Below are positions 45,131 to 54,057 of a stretch of DNA of 64,000 nucleotides, one piece after another. The translations under genes were made by a program, and so were the position numbers. The DNA lies in NCBI GenBank assembly GCA_016713225.1, contig JADJPO010000001.1:620001-684000 (forward strand), given 5' to 3'. The stretch's first letter is position 1. Every line of letters begins with the position of its first letter. The DNA is from Kineosporiaceae bacterium. Its GTDB lineage: Bacteria > Actinomycetota > Actinomycetes > Actinomycetales > Kineosporiaceae. The notes beneath the pieces are model-generated. The model was not told where the DNA came from. It ran no database searches and saw only the letters and a program-made list of their open reading frames with translations.

Positions 45131-45958
45131 CTACCGGGTACTGCCCACCAGGAAGAGTCGGCGGAACGGCATCACCGTGCCGAACGGCTGCGGCGGGTAG
45201 GCGTCGCGCAACAGTGCGGCATAGTCGGCCTCGAACGCGGCCCGAGTGGCGTCGTCCGGCAGGGCGGCGAGCGTGGGCCGGGCGCCGGTGCCGCGCATCC
45301 ACTGCAGGACGGCGTCCTCGCCGGTGAGCAGGTGCAGATACGTGGTCTCCCAGACATCGGCCGCGAACCCGGCCCGGGCAAGCGTCGCGAGGTAGTCGGC
45401 CGGCTCGGCGACGGCCAGGCGTCGGTCCAGACCGGGCGCGGCGTCCGGCCCGACCAGCGGGCTCCAGCGCGGCGTCCGGCGCAGCTCACGCAGCAGGGCG
45501 TGGGCCGGGGCATCGTGATTGCCGGGCACCTGGACGGCGAGCCGGCCCCCCGGAGCGAGCCGGCCCATCAGCGTGGGCAACAGGTCGAGGTGACCGGGAA
45601 CCCACTGCAGCGCAGCGTTACTGGTGATCACATCGACCGGGCCGGGCGGCGTCCAGCTGCTCAGGTCGGCCTCGATGAAGCGCAGCCGGGCGGCGTCCGC
45701 CGGGGGCATACTGCGGCGCAGTCGCTCGGCCGAGGCGATCATCTCGGCGCTGGAGTCGACGCCGATGACGGACGCCGACGGCCAGCGAGTCAGCAAACCG
45801 GCCGTCAGCTCGCCCGACCCGCACCCCAGATCGACGACCAGACCGGCCGGCCGATCGAGGGCGACGCGCGCCAGCAGGTCGGCGAACGGACGCCCTCGCT
45901 CGTCGCTGAACCGGTTGTACTGCACCGGATCCCAGGAGAACTCGGCGACGTCGGCCAT
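45131..45958 (-). CDS. tam: Trans-aconitate 2-methyltransferase Tam
   Basis: Tam methylates trans-aconitate with SAM to protect the TCA cycle. The 275-residue protein has the SAM motif GLVVDLGCGSGELT, the family-specific WDPVQYNRFSDERGRPFADL at the start, ITSNAALQWVPGH, and YLHLLTGEDAVLQWMRGT. Length is normal. It is followed on the same strand by a DUF1697 gene placed upstream. Confidence 0.93.
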   Translation of the reverse strand: MADVAEFSWDPVQYNRFSDERGRPFADLLARVALDRPAGLVVDLGCGSGELTAGLLTRWPSASVIGVDSSAEMIASAERLRRSMPPADAARLRFIEADLSSWTPPGPVDVITSNAALQWVPGHLDLLPTLMGRLAPGGRLAVQVPGNHDAPAHALLRELRRTPRWSPLVGPDAAPGLDRRLAVAEPADYLATLARAGFAADVWETTYLHLLTGEDAVLQWMRGTGARPTLAALPDDATRAAFEADYAALLRDAYPPQPFGTVMPFRRLFLVGSTR

Positions 45959-45965
45959 CGCGACC

Positions 45966-46490
45966 TCAGCCTCGCCCGGTCGAGAGCTCGACCAGCTTGG
46001 CGACGGTGGCCCAGTTGCGCGACGTCTGCCGCCCGCCGAGACGACGCAGCGCCTTGACGAGTGGCGAGTCGTGGCTGGAACGTGCGTAGGCCAGGTAGAG
46101 CGCCCGATCGCCGACCGCGAGTTCGTCGTCGCCGTGCCGGGTGCCGATCTCCGCGATGCGCGCGGCGTCCGGGGTGGTGTCGAGAAACGCCACGTGCAAC
46201 TGCTTGGGGGTGGCGACCAGTTCGGGAAAGGGGTTCGCCGTCGCGAGATCCCTCAGGTCGGCCGGCGTGCGCGTGAACACGTCGATGTCGAGCCCGAACC
46301 GGTCGCGGATCCCGTCGTGCACCGTGGCGCCGAACGTCGCGTGGTCCCCGTCGATGTCGGCGACGGCCTGCCCGCTGGCCACGTAACTCACCACGTTGCG
46401 CCCGCCGAGGTCGGCCAACAGGTCGCGGAATGCCGGCATCGGCACCTTGTTGTGCGAGCCCAGGTTCACCGCGCGCAGCAACACGATCAC
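45966..46490 (-). CDS. DUF1697 protein
   Basis: This 174-residue protein has the DUF1697 hallmarks: IVLLRAVNLGSHNKVPMPAF at the start, NVVSYVASGQAVA, NPFPELVATPKQLHVAFLD and DRALYLAYARSSHDSPLVK. The function of the family is unknown. GTG 46490 is chosen because it aligns with the usual start; the frame runs further upstream into unrelated sequence. Confidence 0.87.
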   Translation of the reverse strand: MIVLLRAVNLGSHNKVPMPAFRDLLADLGGRNVVSYVASGQAVADIDGDHATFGATVHDGIRDRFGLDIDVFTRTPADLRDLATANPFPELVATPKQLHVAFLDTTPDAARIAEIGTRHGDDELAVGDRALYLAYARSSHDSPLVKALRRLGGRQTSRNWATVAKLVELSTGRG

Positions 46491-46512
46491 CGTGTGGGCC
46501 GCCGAGGCGCGC

Positions 46513-46611
46513 TCAGCCAAGGCAGAACTCGTTTCCCTCCGGATCGGCCATGACGATCGCGAATGGCTCAGGGTGGGCGCAGTCGATCGTGATCTGAATC
46601 GGGTGGGCCAT
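46513..46611 (-). pseudogene. VOC-family (glyoxalase-like) remnant with internal deletion
   Basis: A 32-codon frame begins like a VOC protein (MAHPIQITIDCAHPEP) and passes directly into the typical VOC C-terminus (FAIVMADPEGNEFCLG) before a stop. The central hundred or so residues of a normal domain are missing, so it looks like an internal deletion, perhaps through the repeated CACCC sequence. It lies between the GNAT and DUF1697 genes on the same strand. Confidence 0.65.
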
Positions 46612-46629
46612 GGCGTGGCGGCGCCCGGG

Positions 46630-47145
46630 TCAGCGTGCGGTCGGCTGGCCGCGGTCGTCGCCGAGGGCCAGCACCATGACGATCTCCTGCTCGCCCTCGT
46701 GCCCGTGCATCGGCCGGCGCCGGTTACCCGGGCGAAAGCCGAACCCACTGGCGAAGGCGACGGCGCGGCCGTTGTCGGTTCCGACCCAGTACGACAGCTG
46801 GGTTCGGCCGCCGGCCAGCGCGGCGTCCACCCCGGCCTGCACCAACGCCGTGGCCACCCCGGTACCGCGAGCCGGCGGCGTGACCCAGAGACCGAACAGC
46901 TGGGCCACGCGTTCGTCGTCCTCGTCCTGGCCCAGACTCACCACGCCGACGGCGGCACCGTCGACCTCGGCGAGCAGTCGCGGCGAACGAACCATCCGGG
47001 CGCGCCACATGGCCTCGTCGAGTGCTGATTCCTCGGCGTGGCGGGCGACGAAGGCGTCGGGAGCATCCGCCAGGGCGGCGAGCCGAATGGCCCGGTACGC
47101 CTGCCAGTCATCCTCGCGGAGTGTGCGAACCCGGATCTCAGCCAT
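46630..47145 (-). CDS. GNAT-family acetyltransferase
   Basis: This 171-residue protein has the GNAT fold: the start IRVRTLREDDWQAYRAIRLAAL, the strand VGVVSLGQ, the acetyl-CoA loop LWVTPPARGTGVATALV, and the last strand SYWVGTDNGRAVAFASGFGF. The acceptor cannot be told. ATG 47145 follows GGGAGAG at a normal distance. Confidence 0.92.
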   Translation of the reverse strand: MAEIRVRTLREDDWQAYRAIRLAALADAPDAFVARHAEESALDEAMWRARMVRSPRLLAEVDGAAVGVVSLGQDEDDERVAQLFGLWVTPPARGTGVATALVQAGVDAALAGGRTQLSYWVGTDNGRAVAFASGFGFRPGNRRRPMHGHEGEQEIVMVLALGDDRGQPTAR

Positions 47146-47241
47146 CTGCGTACTCTCCCATGAGAAGGCCCTTGCCGTCCCTAGCTGTAACGGACGTTCA
47201 CGCTGTGCATTCGCGGGCGGAACCGGATGGTCACTGGCAGG

Positions 47242-48270
47242 ATGCCGGTTCATGACCGGGACCGCATCGTGACCAGCTCCGAGACCACATCCGAGACCAG
47301 CTCCGAGATCACCGACCTTCCCCGGGCGTTGCCCACGTGGATCGTGTTGATTCGCGACATCGGCGACTCGATCCAGATTCCGGACGAGCCCGAGGTGATC
47401 GCCGCCATGGTGCTCGACGCGGACACCGGGCTGGTGCGCGGCCTGTCGGTGGCGGCGTCCGGGGTCGAGGCCTGCGAGAAGGCGATGGTGTTGGCGCTGA
47501 CGCAGCCGGCGGCCGAGTTGGCGGCGCTGCCCCCGAGACGGGTGGTGCACGGCGAGGCGGTCGCCGACGAGGTGCGGGCGGCCCTGGGCCGAGCCCGGGG
47601 CGAGGTGGCCGAGTCCGGCCCGGACCCCGAACTCTTCGTGGCCGACGCCATTCCCGAGGCGGAGGACATCTTCGACTCCTTCGTCGGGCGGCTGCTCGGG
47701 CGGCACCAGCCGATCGAGCCGCCCACGGCCGAGGACTGGCCACAGTTCTATGCCGTGGCCCACGACTACCTGACCGCCGAGCCGTGGCAACGATGGTCGG
47801 ACGCCGATCACCTGCGGCTGCACGTGATGATCGACGAGGACACCGTGCCGTACGTGGCCGTGGTGATGGGTCAGGCCGGGATCCAGCGCGGCTTGGCGCT
47901 GTACCCGGGTGAGGACCTGCCGGCAGGAATGGCGGACTGGGCGCCCGGCGACGCGGTGGCGTTCCCCTCGGGCAGCGTGGTGATCTGGTTGGACGGGCGG
48001 GAGGATTCGCCGCCGGAGTTCGTGAACAAGGCGCTTCGCTACGGCTGGCCCGTCGAGGCCCGGGAGGTTCCGCTGCCACTGGCGGTGGACGCCGAGGGTC
48101 CGGGCGATCTCGATCAGGACGGCCTGCGGCTGCTCACCGTCGGGGCGACCGCGGTCTTGGCCCACGACCAGCGGCGGGGGCGTCCGGTGTCGAGTGAGCA
48201 GGCGGCGCGGGCCACCGGGGGATCGGTGACGTTCGCCGACGGGCAGGTCGTCGTCTATGCCATCGGCTGA
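47242..48270 (+). CDS. Unknown protein, DUF6930/DUF7309-like
   Basis: This protein of about 342 residues starts with a Ser/Thr/Glu-rich segment and continues as a soluble protein with two halves. The first has PTWIVLIRDIGDSIQIPDEP and PPRRVVHGEAVADEVRAAL. The second has DWPQFYAVAHDYLTAEPW, VPYVAVVMGQAGIQRGLALY and WPVEAREVPLPLAVD. The second half resembles DUF6930/DUF7309 proteins, judged only from recalled pattern. No enzyme motif is seen. The start could be ATG 47242 or GTG 47269. Confidence 0.75.
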   Translation: MPVHDRDRIVTSSETTSETSSEITDLPRALPTWIVLIRDIGDSIQIPDEPEVIAAMVLDADTGLVRGLSVAASGVEACEKAMVLALTQPAAELAALPPRRVVHGEAVADEVRAALGRARGEVAESGPDPELFVADAIPEAEDIFDSFVGRLLGRHQPIEPPTAEDWPQFYAVAHDYLTAEPWQRWSDADHLRLHVMIDEDTVPYVAVVMGQAGIQRGLALYPGEDLPAGMADWAPGDAVAFPSGSVVIWLDGREDSPPEFVNKALRYGWPVEAREVPLPLAVDAEGPGDLDQDGLRLLTVGATAVLAHDQRRGRPVSSEQAARATGGSVTFADGQVVVYAIG

Positions 48271-48368
48271 TCCGCGCCTGCTTCCGGCTCGCTGCCTCGG
48301 CCGCTAGGTTCGGAGAGCATGCGGGGCGATGTCGCCCGCATCGTCCAGGCGGAGAGGGGTCGGGGCCG

Positions 48369-49265
48369 ATGTGCACCGAGCATGGTCTACATCTGGTGCA
48401 GGGCTGCGGGGCGGCCGACGTCTCGGCGACGGCCGGCTCCGGCGGGCACGGGCTGTCCCGGCGGTCGGCCTTGCTGGCGACGGCCGTGGCCGGAGTGGCG
48501 GCGATCGGTCTGGCCGAGCCGGCGCAGGCTGCCACCACCACCACCGCGGCGACGGCCGGCCCGGCCCGGCGTTGGACCCGGCACGGGGTGATGGATCTGA
48601 CCTATGTTCTCGGCCCGACCACCCCAGCCTTCGAGCCGGGTGAGGAGGCCGCGCGCCGCACCGTGGCCGACCTGGCCAAGGACGGCTACTACATGCAGGA
48701 GTGGGTGATCATCGAGCACATCGGCACCCACGTCGATGCGCCGGCGCACTTCGCCAAGGGCGGCCGGACGGCGGACCGTCTCACCCCGGCCGAGCTGATC
48801 ACCCCGGCCGTGGTCATCGACATCGCCGCCAAGGCGGCGAAGAACCGCGATGCGTTGGTGACCGTGGACGACGTCCGCGCCTTCGAGCGCCGACACGGGC
48901 GCATTCCGCACAACGCCGCGGTGCTGATGTACTCGGGCTGGGGCGCCAAGGTCGGCAACGCCAACGCCTACCGCGGCACCGATTCCGCCGGGGTGCTGCA
49001 CTTCCCGGGGTTCGATCCGGACGCCGCGGCCTGGCTGCTGAAGAATCGCCGGATCCGCAGTGTCGGCGTCGACACGTTGAGCATCGACAACGGCCCCTCG
49101 ACCGGTTTCGACACCCACCTGACCGTCAACGGGGCCGATCGGTACGGGCTCGAGAACCTGGCCAATCTGCACCGGATCCCGCCCACCGGCGCGAAGATCA
49201 TGGTCGGCCTGATCCCGTTCCAGCAGGGATCGGGCGGCCAGGCGCGGGTCTTCGCCACCTGGTGA
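48369..49265 (+). CDS. Secreted cyclase-family hydrolase (Tat signal)
   Basis: This 298-residue protein has a twin-arginine signal (LSRRSALLATAVAGVAAIGL followed by A-x-A) and then the cyclase/kynurenine formamidase-like domain. The metal motif HIGTHVDAPAHFAKGG is the family hallmark; ALVTVDDVRAFE, LMYSGWG and SVGVDTLSIDNGPST also fit. Such enzymes hydrolyse formamides, cyclic amides or lactones. The substrate is unknown. It overlaps the SDR gene by four bases, which suggests a shared pathway. Confidence 0.9.
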   Translation: MCTEHGLHLVQGCGAADVSATAGSGGHGLSRRSALLATAVAGVAAIGLAEPAQAATTTTAATAGPARRWTRHGVMDLTYVLGPTTPAFEPGEEAARRTVADLAKDGYYMQEWVIIEHIGTHVDAPAHFAKGGRTADRLTPAELITPAVVIDIAAKAAKNRDALVTVDDVRAFERRHGRIPHNAAVLMYSGWGAKVGNANAYRGTDSAGVLHFPGFDPDAAAWLLKNRRIRSVGVDTLSIDNGPSTGFDTHLTVNGADRYGLENLANLHRIPPTGAKIMVGLIPFQQGSGGQARVFATW

Positions 49266-50032
49266 GCGACGTGTTCCCGGCCCAGCGCACGGCCGTGGTG
49301 ACCGGGGCGGGTTCGGTGCGGGGTATCGGCCGGGCCACCGCCGATCGGTTGGCCCAGCAGGGTTGGTCGGTGGCGGTGCTCGATCTGGACGGCGAGGGCG
49401 CCCGGGACGCCGCGGCGCAGCTCGTCGTCCGGCACGGGGTTCGGGCGATCGGCCTCGCAGCGGATGTTGCGGACGAGTCCTCGGTCGGTGCGGCGATCGC
49501 CGAGGTCGAGGCCCAGCTGCCACCGATCGCCGCGCTGGTGAACGTGGCCGGGGTGAGTTCGCCGGTGCCGTTCCTCGAGCTGACCACGGCGGAGTGGGAC
49601 CGGGTCGTCGACATCAACCTGCGCGGCACGTACCTGGTCACGCGCCGGGTCATCCCGGGCATGGTGGAGCGCGGATTCGGCCGGGTGGTCAGCGTGTCCT
49701 CGATCTCGGCCCAACGCGGCGGGGGTACCTATTCCAAGGTGCCGTACAGCGCGGCGAAGGCCGGGATCATCGGCCTCACCCGGGCGCTGGCACGCGAGAT
49801 GGGTCCGCACGGGATCACGGTGAACTGCATCGCTCCCGGGCCGGTGGACACCGACATCATGGGCGGCACGCTGACGCCGGAGCGCAAGGCCGAGATGACG
49901 GTCGGCATGCCCGTGGGCCGGGTCGGCACCGCCGAGGAGGTCGCTGCGCTGATGGCGTTCCTGTGCGGCCCTGATGCGGGGTACATCACCGCCGCGACCT
50001 ACGACATCAACGGTGGCCTTCAGGTCTCCTGA
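49262..50032 (+). CDS. Short-chain dehydrogenase/reductase
   Basis: This 256-residue SDR has the NAD(P) loop TGAGSVRGIGRATAD, the acidic VAVLDLDGEGA (suggesting NAD preference), VNVAGVS, VSVSSISAQRG and the active Tyr/Lys in YSAAKAGIIGL. The C-terminal PDAGYITAATYDINGGL is typical. The GTG start overlaps the cyclase gene. The substrate is not known. Confidence 0.94.
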   Translation: MSDVFPAQRTAVVTGAGSVRGIGRATADRLAQQGWSVAVLDLDGEGARDAAAQLVVRHGVRAIGLAADVADESSVGAAIAEVEAQLPPIAALVNVAGVSSPVPFLELTTAEWDRVVDINLRGTYLVTRRVIPGMVERGFGRVVSVSSISAQRGGGTYSKVPYSAAKAGIIGLTRALAREMGPHGITVNCIAPGPVDTDIMGGTLTPERKAEMTVGMPVGRVGTAEEVAALMAFLCGPDAGYITAATYDINGGLQVS

Positions 50033-50055
50033 CCCCCCCTGATCCGCCTGGCCGA

Positions 50056-50556
50056 TCACCCCACCACCGTCGCAGCGTCGCCTCGCGGATAGGCGCGAAG
50101 GGCCACGGCAGTGGCGACGGCGGCCGTCGCGGCCTCGTGCCCCTTGTCCTCCTTCGAGCCCGGCAGACCGGACCGCTCGTAGGCCTGTTCATCGGTGTCG
50201 CAGGTCAGCACGCCGAAGCCGACCGGCACCCCGGTGCGCACCGCCACCTCGGTCAGCCCGGACGTCGCGGCGTCGCACACGTACTCGAAGTGCGGCGTCC
50301 CGCCCCGCACCACGACGCCGAGCGCGACCACCGCGTCGAACGACCCCTCGCCGGCGAGCCGGGCGGCCGCGACCGGCAACTCGAAGGTGCCGGGGACGAC
50401 GACCTCCACCACGTCGTCCACCCCGGCCTGCGCCAGCGCCCGGCGCGCGCCGTCCCGCAGGCCGTCCATCACCGCGGCGTGCCAGGACGCCGACACCACG
50501 GCGACCCTCAGGCCGCTGCCGTCCACCCCGATGCTCGGTGCTCCCACGCCGCTCAT
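50056..50556 (-). CDS. ribH: 6,7-dimethyl-8-ribityllumazine synthase RibH
   Basis: RibH makes lumazine from the pyrimidine and butanone phosphate. The 166-residue protein has VAVVSASWHAAVMDGL, VVPGTFELPVAAARLA, ALGVVVRGGTPHFEYVC and VPVGFGVLTCDTDEQA. The start overlaps the ribBA stop by four bases. It is the last gene of the rib operon. Confidence 0.96.
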   Translation of the reverse strand: MSGVGAPSIGVDGSGLRVAVVSASWHAAVMDGLRDGARRALAQAGVDDVVEVVVPGTFELPVAAARLAGEGSFDAVVALGVVVRGGTPHFEYVCDAATSGLTEVAVRTGVPVGFGVLTCDTDEQAYERSGLPGSKEDKGHEAATAAVATAVALRAYPRGDAATVVG

Positions 50557-51866
50557 GACGCCTCCTCCACACGGTGATCGATGAGGTGACCCATCAGGTC
50601 ACGCTTGGCTTTCACGTAGGCCCGGTTGGCCGGCCCGACACCGACCTGCAACGGCACCCGTTCGCGGACGCCGACCCCGTGAGCGGCCAGACCCTCGACC
50701 TTCTCGGGGTTGTTCGTCAGCAGCCGGACGTCGTCCAGGCCGAGATCGGCCAGGATCGCGGCGGCGGCGCCGTACTCGCGCGCATCCGCCGGCAGGCCCT
50801 GTTCGAGGTTGGCGGCCACGGTGTCGAGGCCGTCGTCCTGCAGGGCGTAGGCGGCGAGTTTGGCGAGCAGCCCGATGCCGCGGCCCTCGTGTCCGCGCAG
50901 GTAGACGACGGCACCGCCGTCGGGTGAGGCACACACGGCGGCGAGCGCGGCGTCCAGCTGTGGGCCGCAATCGCAGCGCAGTGAGGCGAGTGCGTCGCCG
51001 GTCAGGCACTCCGAGTGCACCCGCACCAGCGCGCCGTCCCCCGGGGTGCCGGCGATCAGGGCCACGTGTTCGGCCCCGGTGGCCCGGTCGCGGTACCCGA
51101 TGGCGGTCAAGCGCCCGTGACGAGTCGGCAGCACGGTGCGGGCACTGCGCGCCACCCTGGCGGGCGGCTGCGCTCGCCCGTCGCGGCCCGCACTGCTGCC
51201 GACACTGCTGCCGGCCTCGGTCAGGCGCCGGTGGAGGGCCAGGTCCTCGATGCTGATCAGCGGCAACCCCCGGCCGTCCGCCAGTGCCCGCAGCCCGGGC
51301 AGCAGCATCATCGAGCCGTCGTCCTCGACGATCTCGGCGATCACCGCGACGGGCGGCAACCCGGCCAGGTGACACAGGTCGACCGCGGCCTCGGTGTGGC
51401 CGCGCCGTTCGAGCACGCCGCCGTCGCGGGCCCGGAGCGGGAACAGGTGCCCGGGTCGGGTGAGTGCGCCGGCCCCGGCGTCGGGGTCGGCGAGTACTCG
51501 AGCGGTCCTGGCCCGGTCGGCGGCGCTGATCCCGGTGCCGACGCCGACCCGGGCATCGACCGACACCGTGTACGCCGTCCCCTTGGGGTCTTGGTTGTCG
51601 GCCACCATCGGTGGCAGGTCGAGAGAGTCGGCGAGTGCGTCGGGTAGCGGGGCGCAGAGGACACCCGAGGTGTGCCGAACCGTCCACCCGATCCACTCCG
51701 GTGTCGCCAGGGATGCGGCGAGGACGACGTCGCCCTCGTTCTCGCGGTCGTCGTCGTCCACGACGATCACGGGCAGGCCTCGGCGCAGGGCGTCCAGGGC
51801 GTCCTGCACCCGGTCCAACCGGACGGGGGCGGCCTCGGCGACGTCGGGCCGGGACAGGTCGGTCAT
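50553..51866 (-). CDS. ribBA: Bifunctional DHBP synthase/GTP cyclohydrolase II RibBA
   Basis: The N half (residues about 20-215) is DHBP synthase: VIVVDDDDRENEGDVVLA, RPGHLFPL and HTEAAVDLC. The C half (about 245-430) is GTP cyclohydrolase II with the zinc cysteines in SECLTGDALASLRCDCGPQL and the GRGIGLL loop. Together they feed both branches of riboflavin synthesis. The linker holds a Ser/Ala/Arg-rich stretch. The start overlaps ribE by four bases. Confidence 0.96.
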   Translation of the reverse strand: MTDLSRPDVAEAAPVRLDRVQDALDALRRGLPVIVVDDDDRENEGDVVLAASLATPEWIGWTVRHTSGVLCAPLPDALADSLDLPPMVADNQDPKGTAYTVSVDARVGVGTGISAADRARTARVLADPDAGAGALTRPGHLFPLRARDGGVLERRGHTEAAVDLCHLAGLPPVAVIAEIVEDDGSMMLLPGLRALADGRGLPLISIEDLALHRRLTEAGSSVGSSAGRDGRAQPPARVARSARTVLPTRHGRLTAIGYRDRATGAEHVALIAGTPGDGALVRVHSECLTGDALASLRCDCGPQLDAALAAVCASPDGGAVVYLRGHEGRGIGLLAKLAAYALQDDGLDTVAANLEQGLPADAREYGAAAAILADLGLDDVRLLTNNPEKVEGLAAHGVGVRERVPLQVGVGPANRAYVKAKRDLMGHLIDHRVEEAS

Positions 51867-52495
51867 GCGCTCACCCGGCTCAGCATGCGTTCGACGTATT
51901 TCGCCAGGACGTCGACCTCGAGGTTGACCGGTTCGCCCACCGCCCGCAGCCCGAGCGTCGTACGCCGCAGCGTCTCGGGGATCAGCGACACGGTGACCGT
52001 CGTGCGCCCGTCCAGCTCGTTCATCTCGTCCAGCTCGTCGTGCACGCCCGCCACCGTCAACGAGACCCCGTCGACGGCCAGTGATCCCTTCTCGACCACG
52101 TACCGGCCCAGCGCCGGCGGGACGGTGATCCGCAGCAGTTCCCAGTTCTCGCCGGGCACCCGGTCGACCACGACCCCGATGCCGTCCACGTGACCCTGGA
52201 CGACGTGACCGCCGAACCGCCCGTCGGCCGGCATCGGCCGCTCGAGGTTGACCCGGGTGCCGGCGGTCAGGCCGCGCAACGAGGTGCGCTCCAGCGTCTC
52301 GAGCATGACGTCGGCGGTGAAGGTCCTCGCGGTGGGTCGGTCGACCACGGTGAGGCAGATGCCGTTGACGGCGATGCTGTCGCCCTGGCCTGCGCCGGCG
52401 GTGACCAGCGGCCCGTGGACCGTGATCCGTGCGGAGGCGGGGCCGGCGTCCAGCTGGACCACCTCGCCCAGTTCCTCGACGATTCCGGTGAACAT
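51863..52495 (-). CDS. ribE: Riboflavin synthase alpha chain RibE
   Basis: RibE converts two lumazines to riboflavin. The 210-residue protein begins MFTGIVEELG and has the two lumazine-binding repeats: VNGICLTVVDR with FTADVMLETLERTSL, and VDGVSLTVAGV with VSLIPETLRRTTL. GGHVVQGHVDG links them. ATG 52495 is chosen from the invariant MFTGI start. The gene follows ribD after eight bases. Confidence 0.97.
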   Translation of the reverse strand: MFTGIVEELGEVVQLDAGPASARITVHGPLVTAGAGQGDSIAVNGICLTVVDRPTARTFTADVMLETLERTSLRGLTAGTRVNLERPMPADGRFGGHVVQGHVDGIGVVVDRVPGENWELLRITVPPALGRYVVEKGSLAVDGVSLTVAGVHDELDEMNELDGRTTVTVSLIPETLRRTTLGLRAVGEPVNLEVDVLAKYVERMLSRVSA

Positions 52496-52503
52496 GGATC
52501 TCC

Positions 52504-53541
52504 TCACGCGTGCGGGTCGGTCCGGCCGGGGGTGGCGACGACGAGTACGTCGTCCCCGATCCGCCGGACGTCGGTGGGAACCAGGCGGTAGGCCCGGTCG
52601 ATGGTCGTGACGCCGAGGTCGGCGACGGCGAGGGCGCCCGCGCCGAGCAGGGCGGGGGCCAGGTAGGCGAGCACCTCGTCGACGAGGCCGGCGCGCCAGA
52701 ACGCGGCGGCCACGGTCGGCCCGCCCTCGAGCCACACCTGGCGCACCTCGCGCTCGTGCAGCTCGGCGAGAGCCTGCGCGGGGTCTCGGTGGGTGATCAG
52801 CATGGTGTCGGCAGCGTCGTCCCGCACCCGTGCCGTGGCGGGGATCGGGCGCTCACCCAGGACGACGCGCAGCGGCTGCGGTCCGACCGGGCGCCCGGTC
52901 GCGTCCCGCACGGTGAGGTGGGGGTCGTCGGTGATCACGGTGCCGGTGCCCACCAGGATCGCGTCCGCCTGCGCCCGGCGGCTGTGCACGTCGGCGCGGG
53001 CGGCCGAGCCGGTGATCCACCGGCTGGTGCCGTCGGAGGCGGCGCTGCGCCCGTCCAGGGTCGCGGCGAACTTCCAGGTCACGAAGGGTCTGCCGCGCAC
53101 CAGGGCGGCGGTCCATCGGTGGTTGAGCGCGACGGCATCGTCGGCGAGCACGCCCACCTCGACGTCCAGTCCGGCCTCGCGCAGCACCGCGGCGCCGCCG
53201 GCGGCCAGCGGGTTGGGGTCGGTGGCGGCCACCACGACCCGGGCGATCCCGGCCTCGATCAGGGCCTGCGTGCAGGGGCCGGTACGGCCGGTGTGGGCGC
53301 AGGGCTCGAGGGTGACGACGGCGGTGCCGCCCCGGACGCCGACCCCGGCCGTGCGGGCCGCGGCCAGGGCGTCGACCTCGGCGTGGGCGGTGCCGGCGCC
53401 GCGGTGATACCCGGTGGCGGCGACGGCCCCGGTCTCGTCGAGGATCACGCACCCGACCCGCGGATTGGGGCCCCGGGCCGGTCCCGATGCGGCGCGGGAC
53501 AGCGCCAGACGCATCGCCTCGAGCTCGTCACCGCTCGCCAT
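52504..53541 (-). CDS. ribD: Bifunctional deaminase/reductase RibD
   Basis: The deaminase half has GPNPRVGCVILDE, TAHAEVDAL and LEPCAHTGRTGPC (zinc site). The reductase half begins WTAALVRGRPFVTWKFAATL and has GTGTVITDDPHL and WLEGGPTVAAAF. Together they carry out two early steps of riboflavin synthesis. ATG 53541 has an AGGAGGGG site upstream; an upstream in-frame start at 53571 is less likely. It is the first gene after the FMN riboswitch. Confidence 0.96.
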   Translation of the reverse strand: MASGDELEAMRLALSRAASGPARGPNPRVGCVILDETGAVAATGYHRGAGTAHAEVDALAAARTAGVGVRGGTAVVTLEPCAHTGRTGPCTQALIEAGIARVVVAATDPNPLAAGGAAVLREAGLDVEVGVLADDAVALNHRWTAALVRGRPFVTWKFAATLDGRSAASDGTSRWITGSAARADVHSRRAQADAILVGTGTVITDDPHLTVRDATGRPVGPQPLRVVLGERPIPATARVRDDAADTMLITHRDPAQALAELHEREVRQVWLEGGPTVAAAFWRAGLVDEVLAYLAPALLGAGALAVADLGVTTIDRAYRLVPTDVRRIGDDVLVVATPGRTDPHA

Positions 53542-53699
53542 CGCCGTCCCCTCCTGCCTAGTACCGCTCATGCGGGTACTGGCTCCGGGGATACGACGGA
53601 GTGGCCGGCTGGATGCCGGTCGACACCGAACAACGCCGACGACCGATCCCTCGACCAGCGAGGTGACGACGTCCGAGGACGCCGACGGGCCGTGACGCC

Positions 53700-53828
53700 G
53701 TGCGCGCTGCCTCCCATCCGGACTTTCACCGTCGGTCCTGGAGTTTCACCAGGTCAACCGGCCGCTGGCTGCGGTCGGGTCGCGGACTGTCACCGCCGGT
53801 TCGGAATTACACCGACCCCGGAGCACGC
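53700..53828 (-). promoter_or_regulatory. FMN riboswitch of the rib operon
   Basis: On the minus strand the RFN element reads CCGGGGTCGGTGTAATTCCG, AACCGGCGGTGACAGTCCGC, a variable stem, then GACGGTGAAAGTCCGGATGG and GAGGCAGCGCGC. All conserved parts are present. The ribD start follows about 160 bases later. A stretch to 54057 upstream holds only short GGTCTGGAAAG repeats (about 53945-53975) and no gene. Confidence 0.95.
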
Positions 53829-54057
53829 ACTGCTGTGGATTGTGGTTTGCCCTGCTTGCGGACCCAGTATGCACGCCCCGCCGCGGACCTGACGGCGTGA
53901 GGGGTCTCGGCGGGGTCTTGCCTGGCGGGCCGGGCAGGCTCTGGGCACGGTCTGGAAAGGGTCTGGAAAGGGTCTGGGCGCAGTGGTGTGCCGGCGACGA
54001 TGATGGCGCGAGGGTGCGGCAGCGGCGGTGCTCGATCTCGACGGCGAGGGAGGCCTG

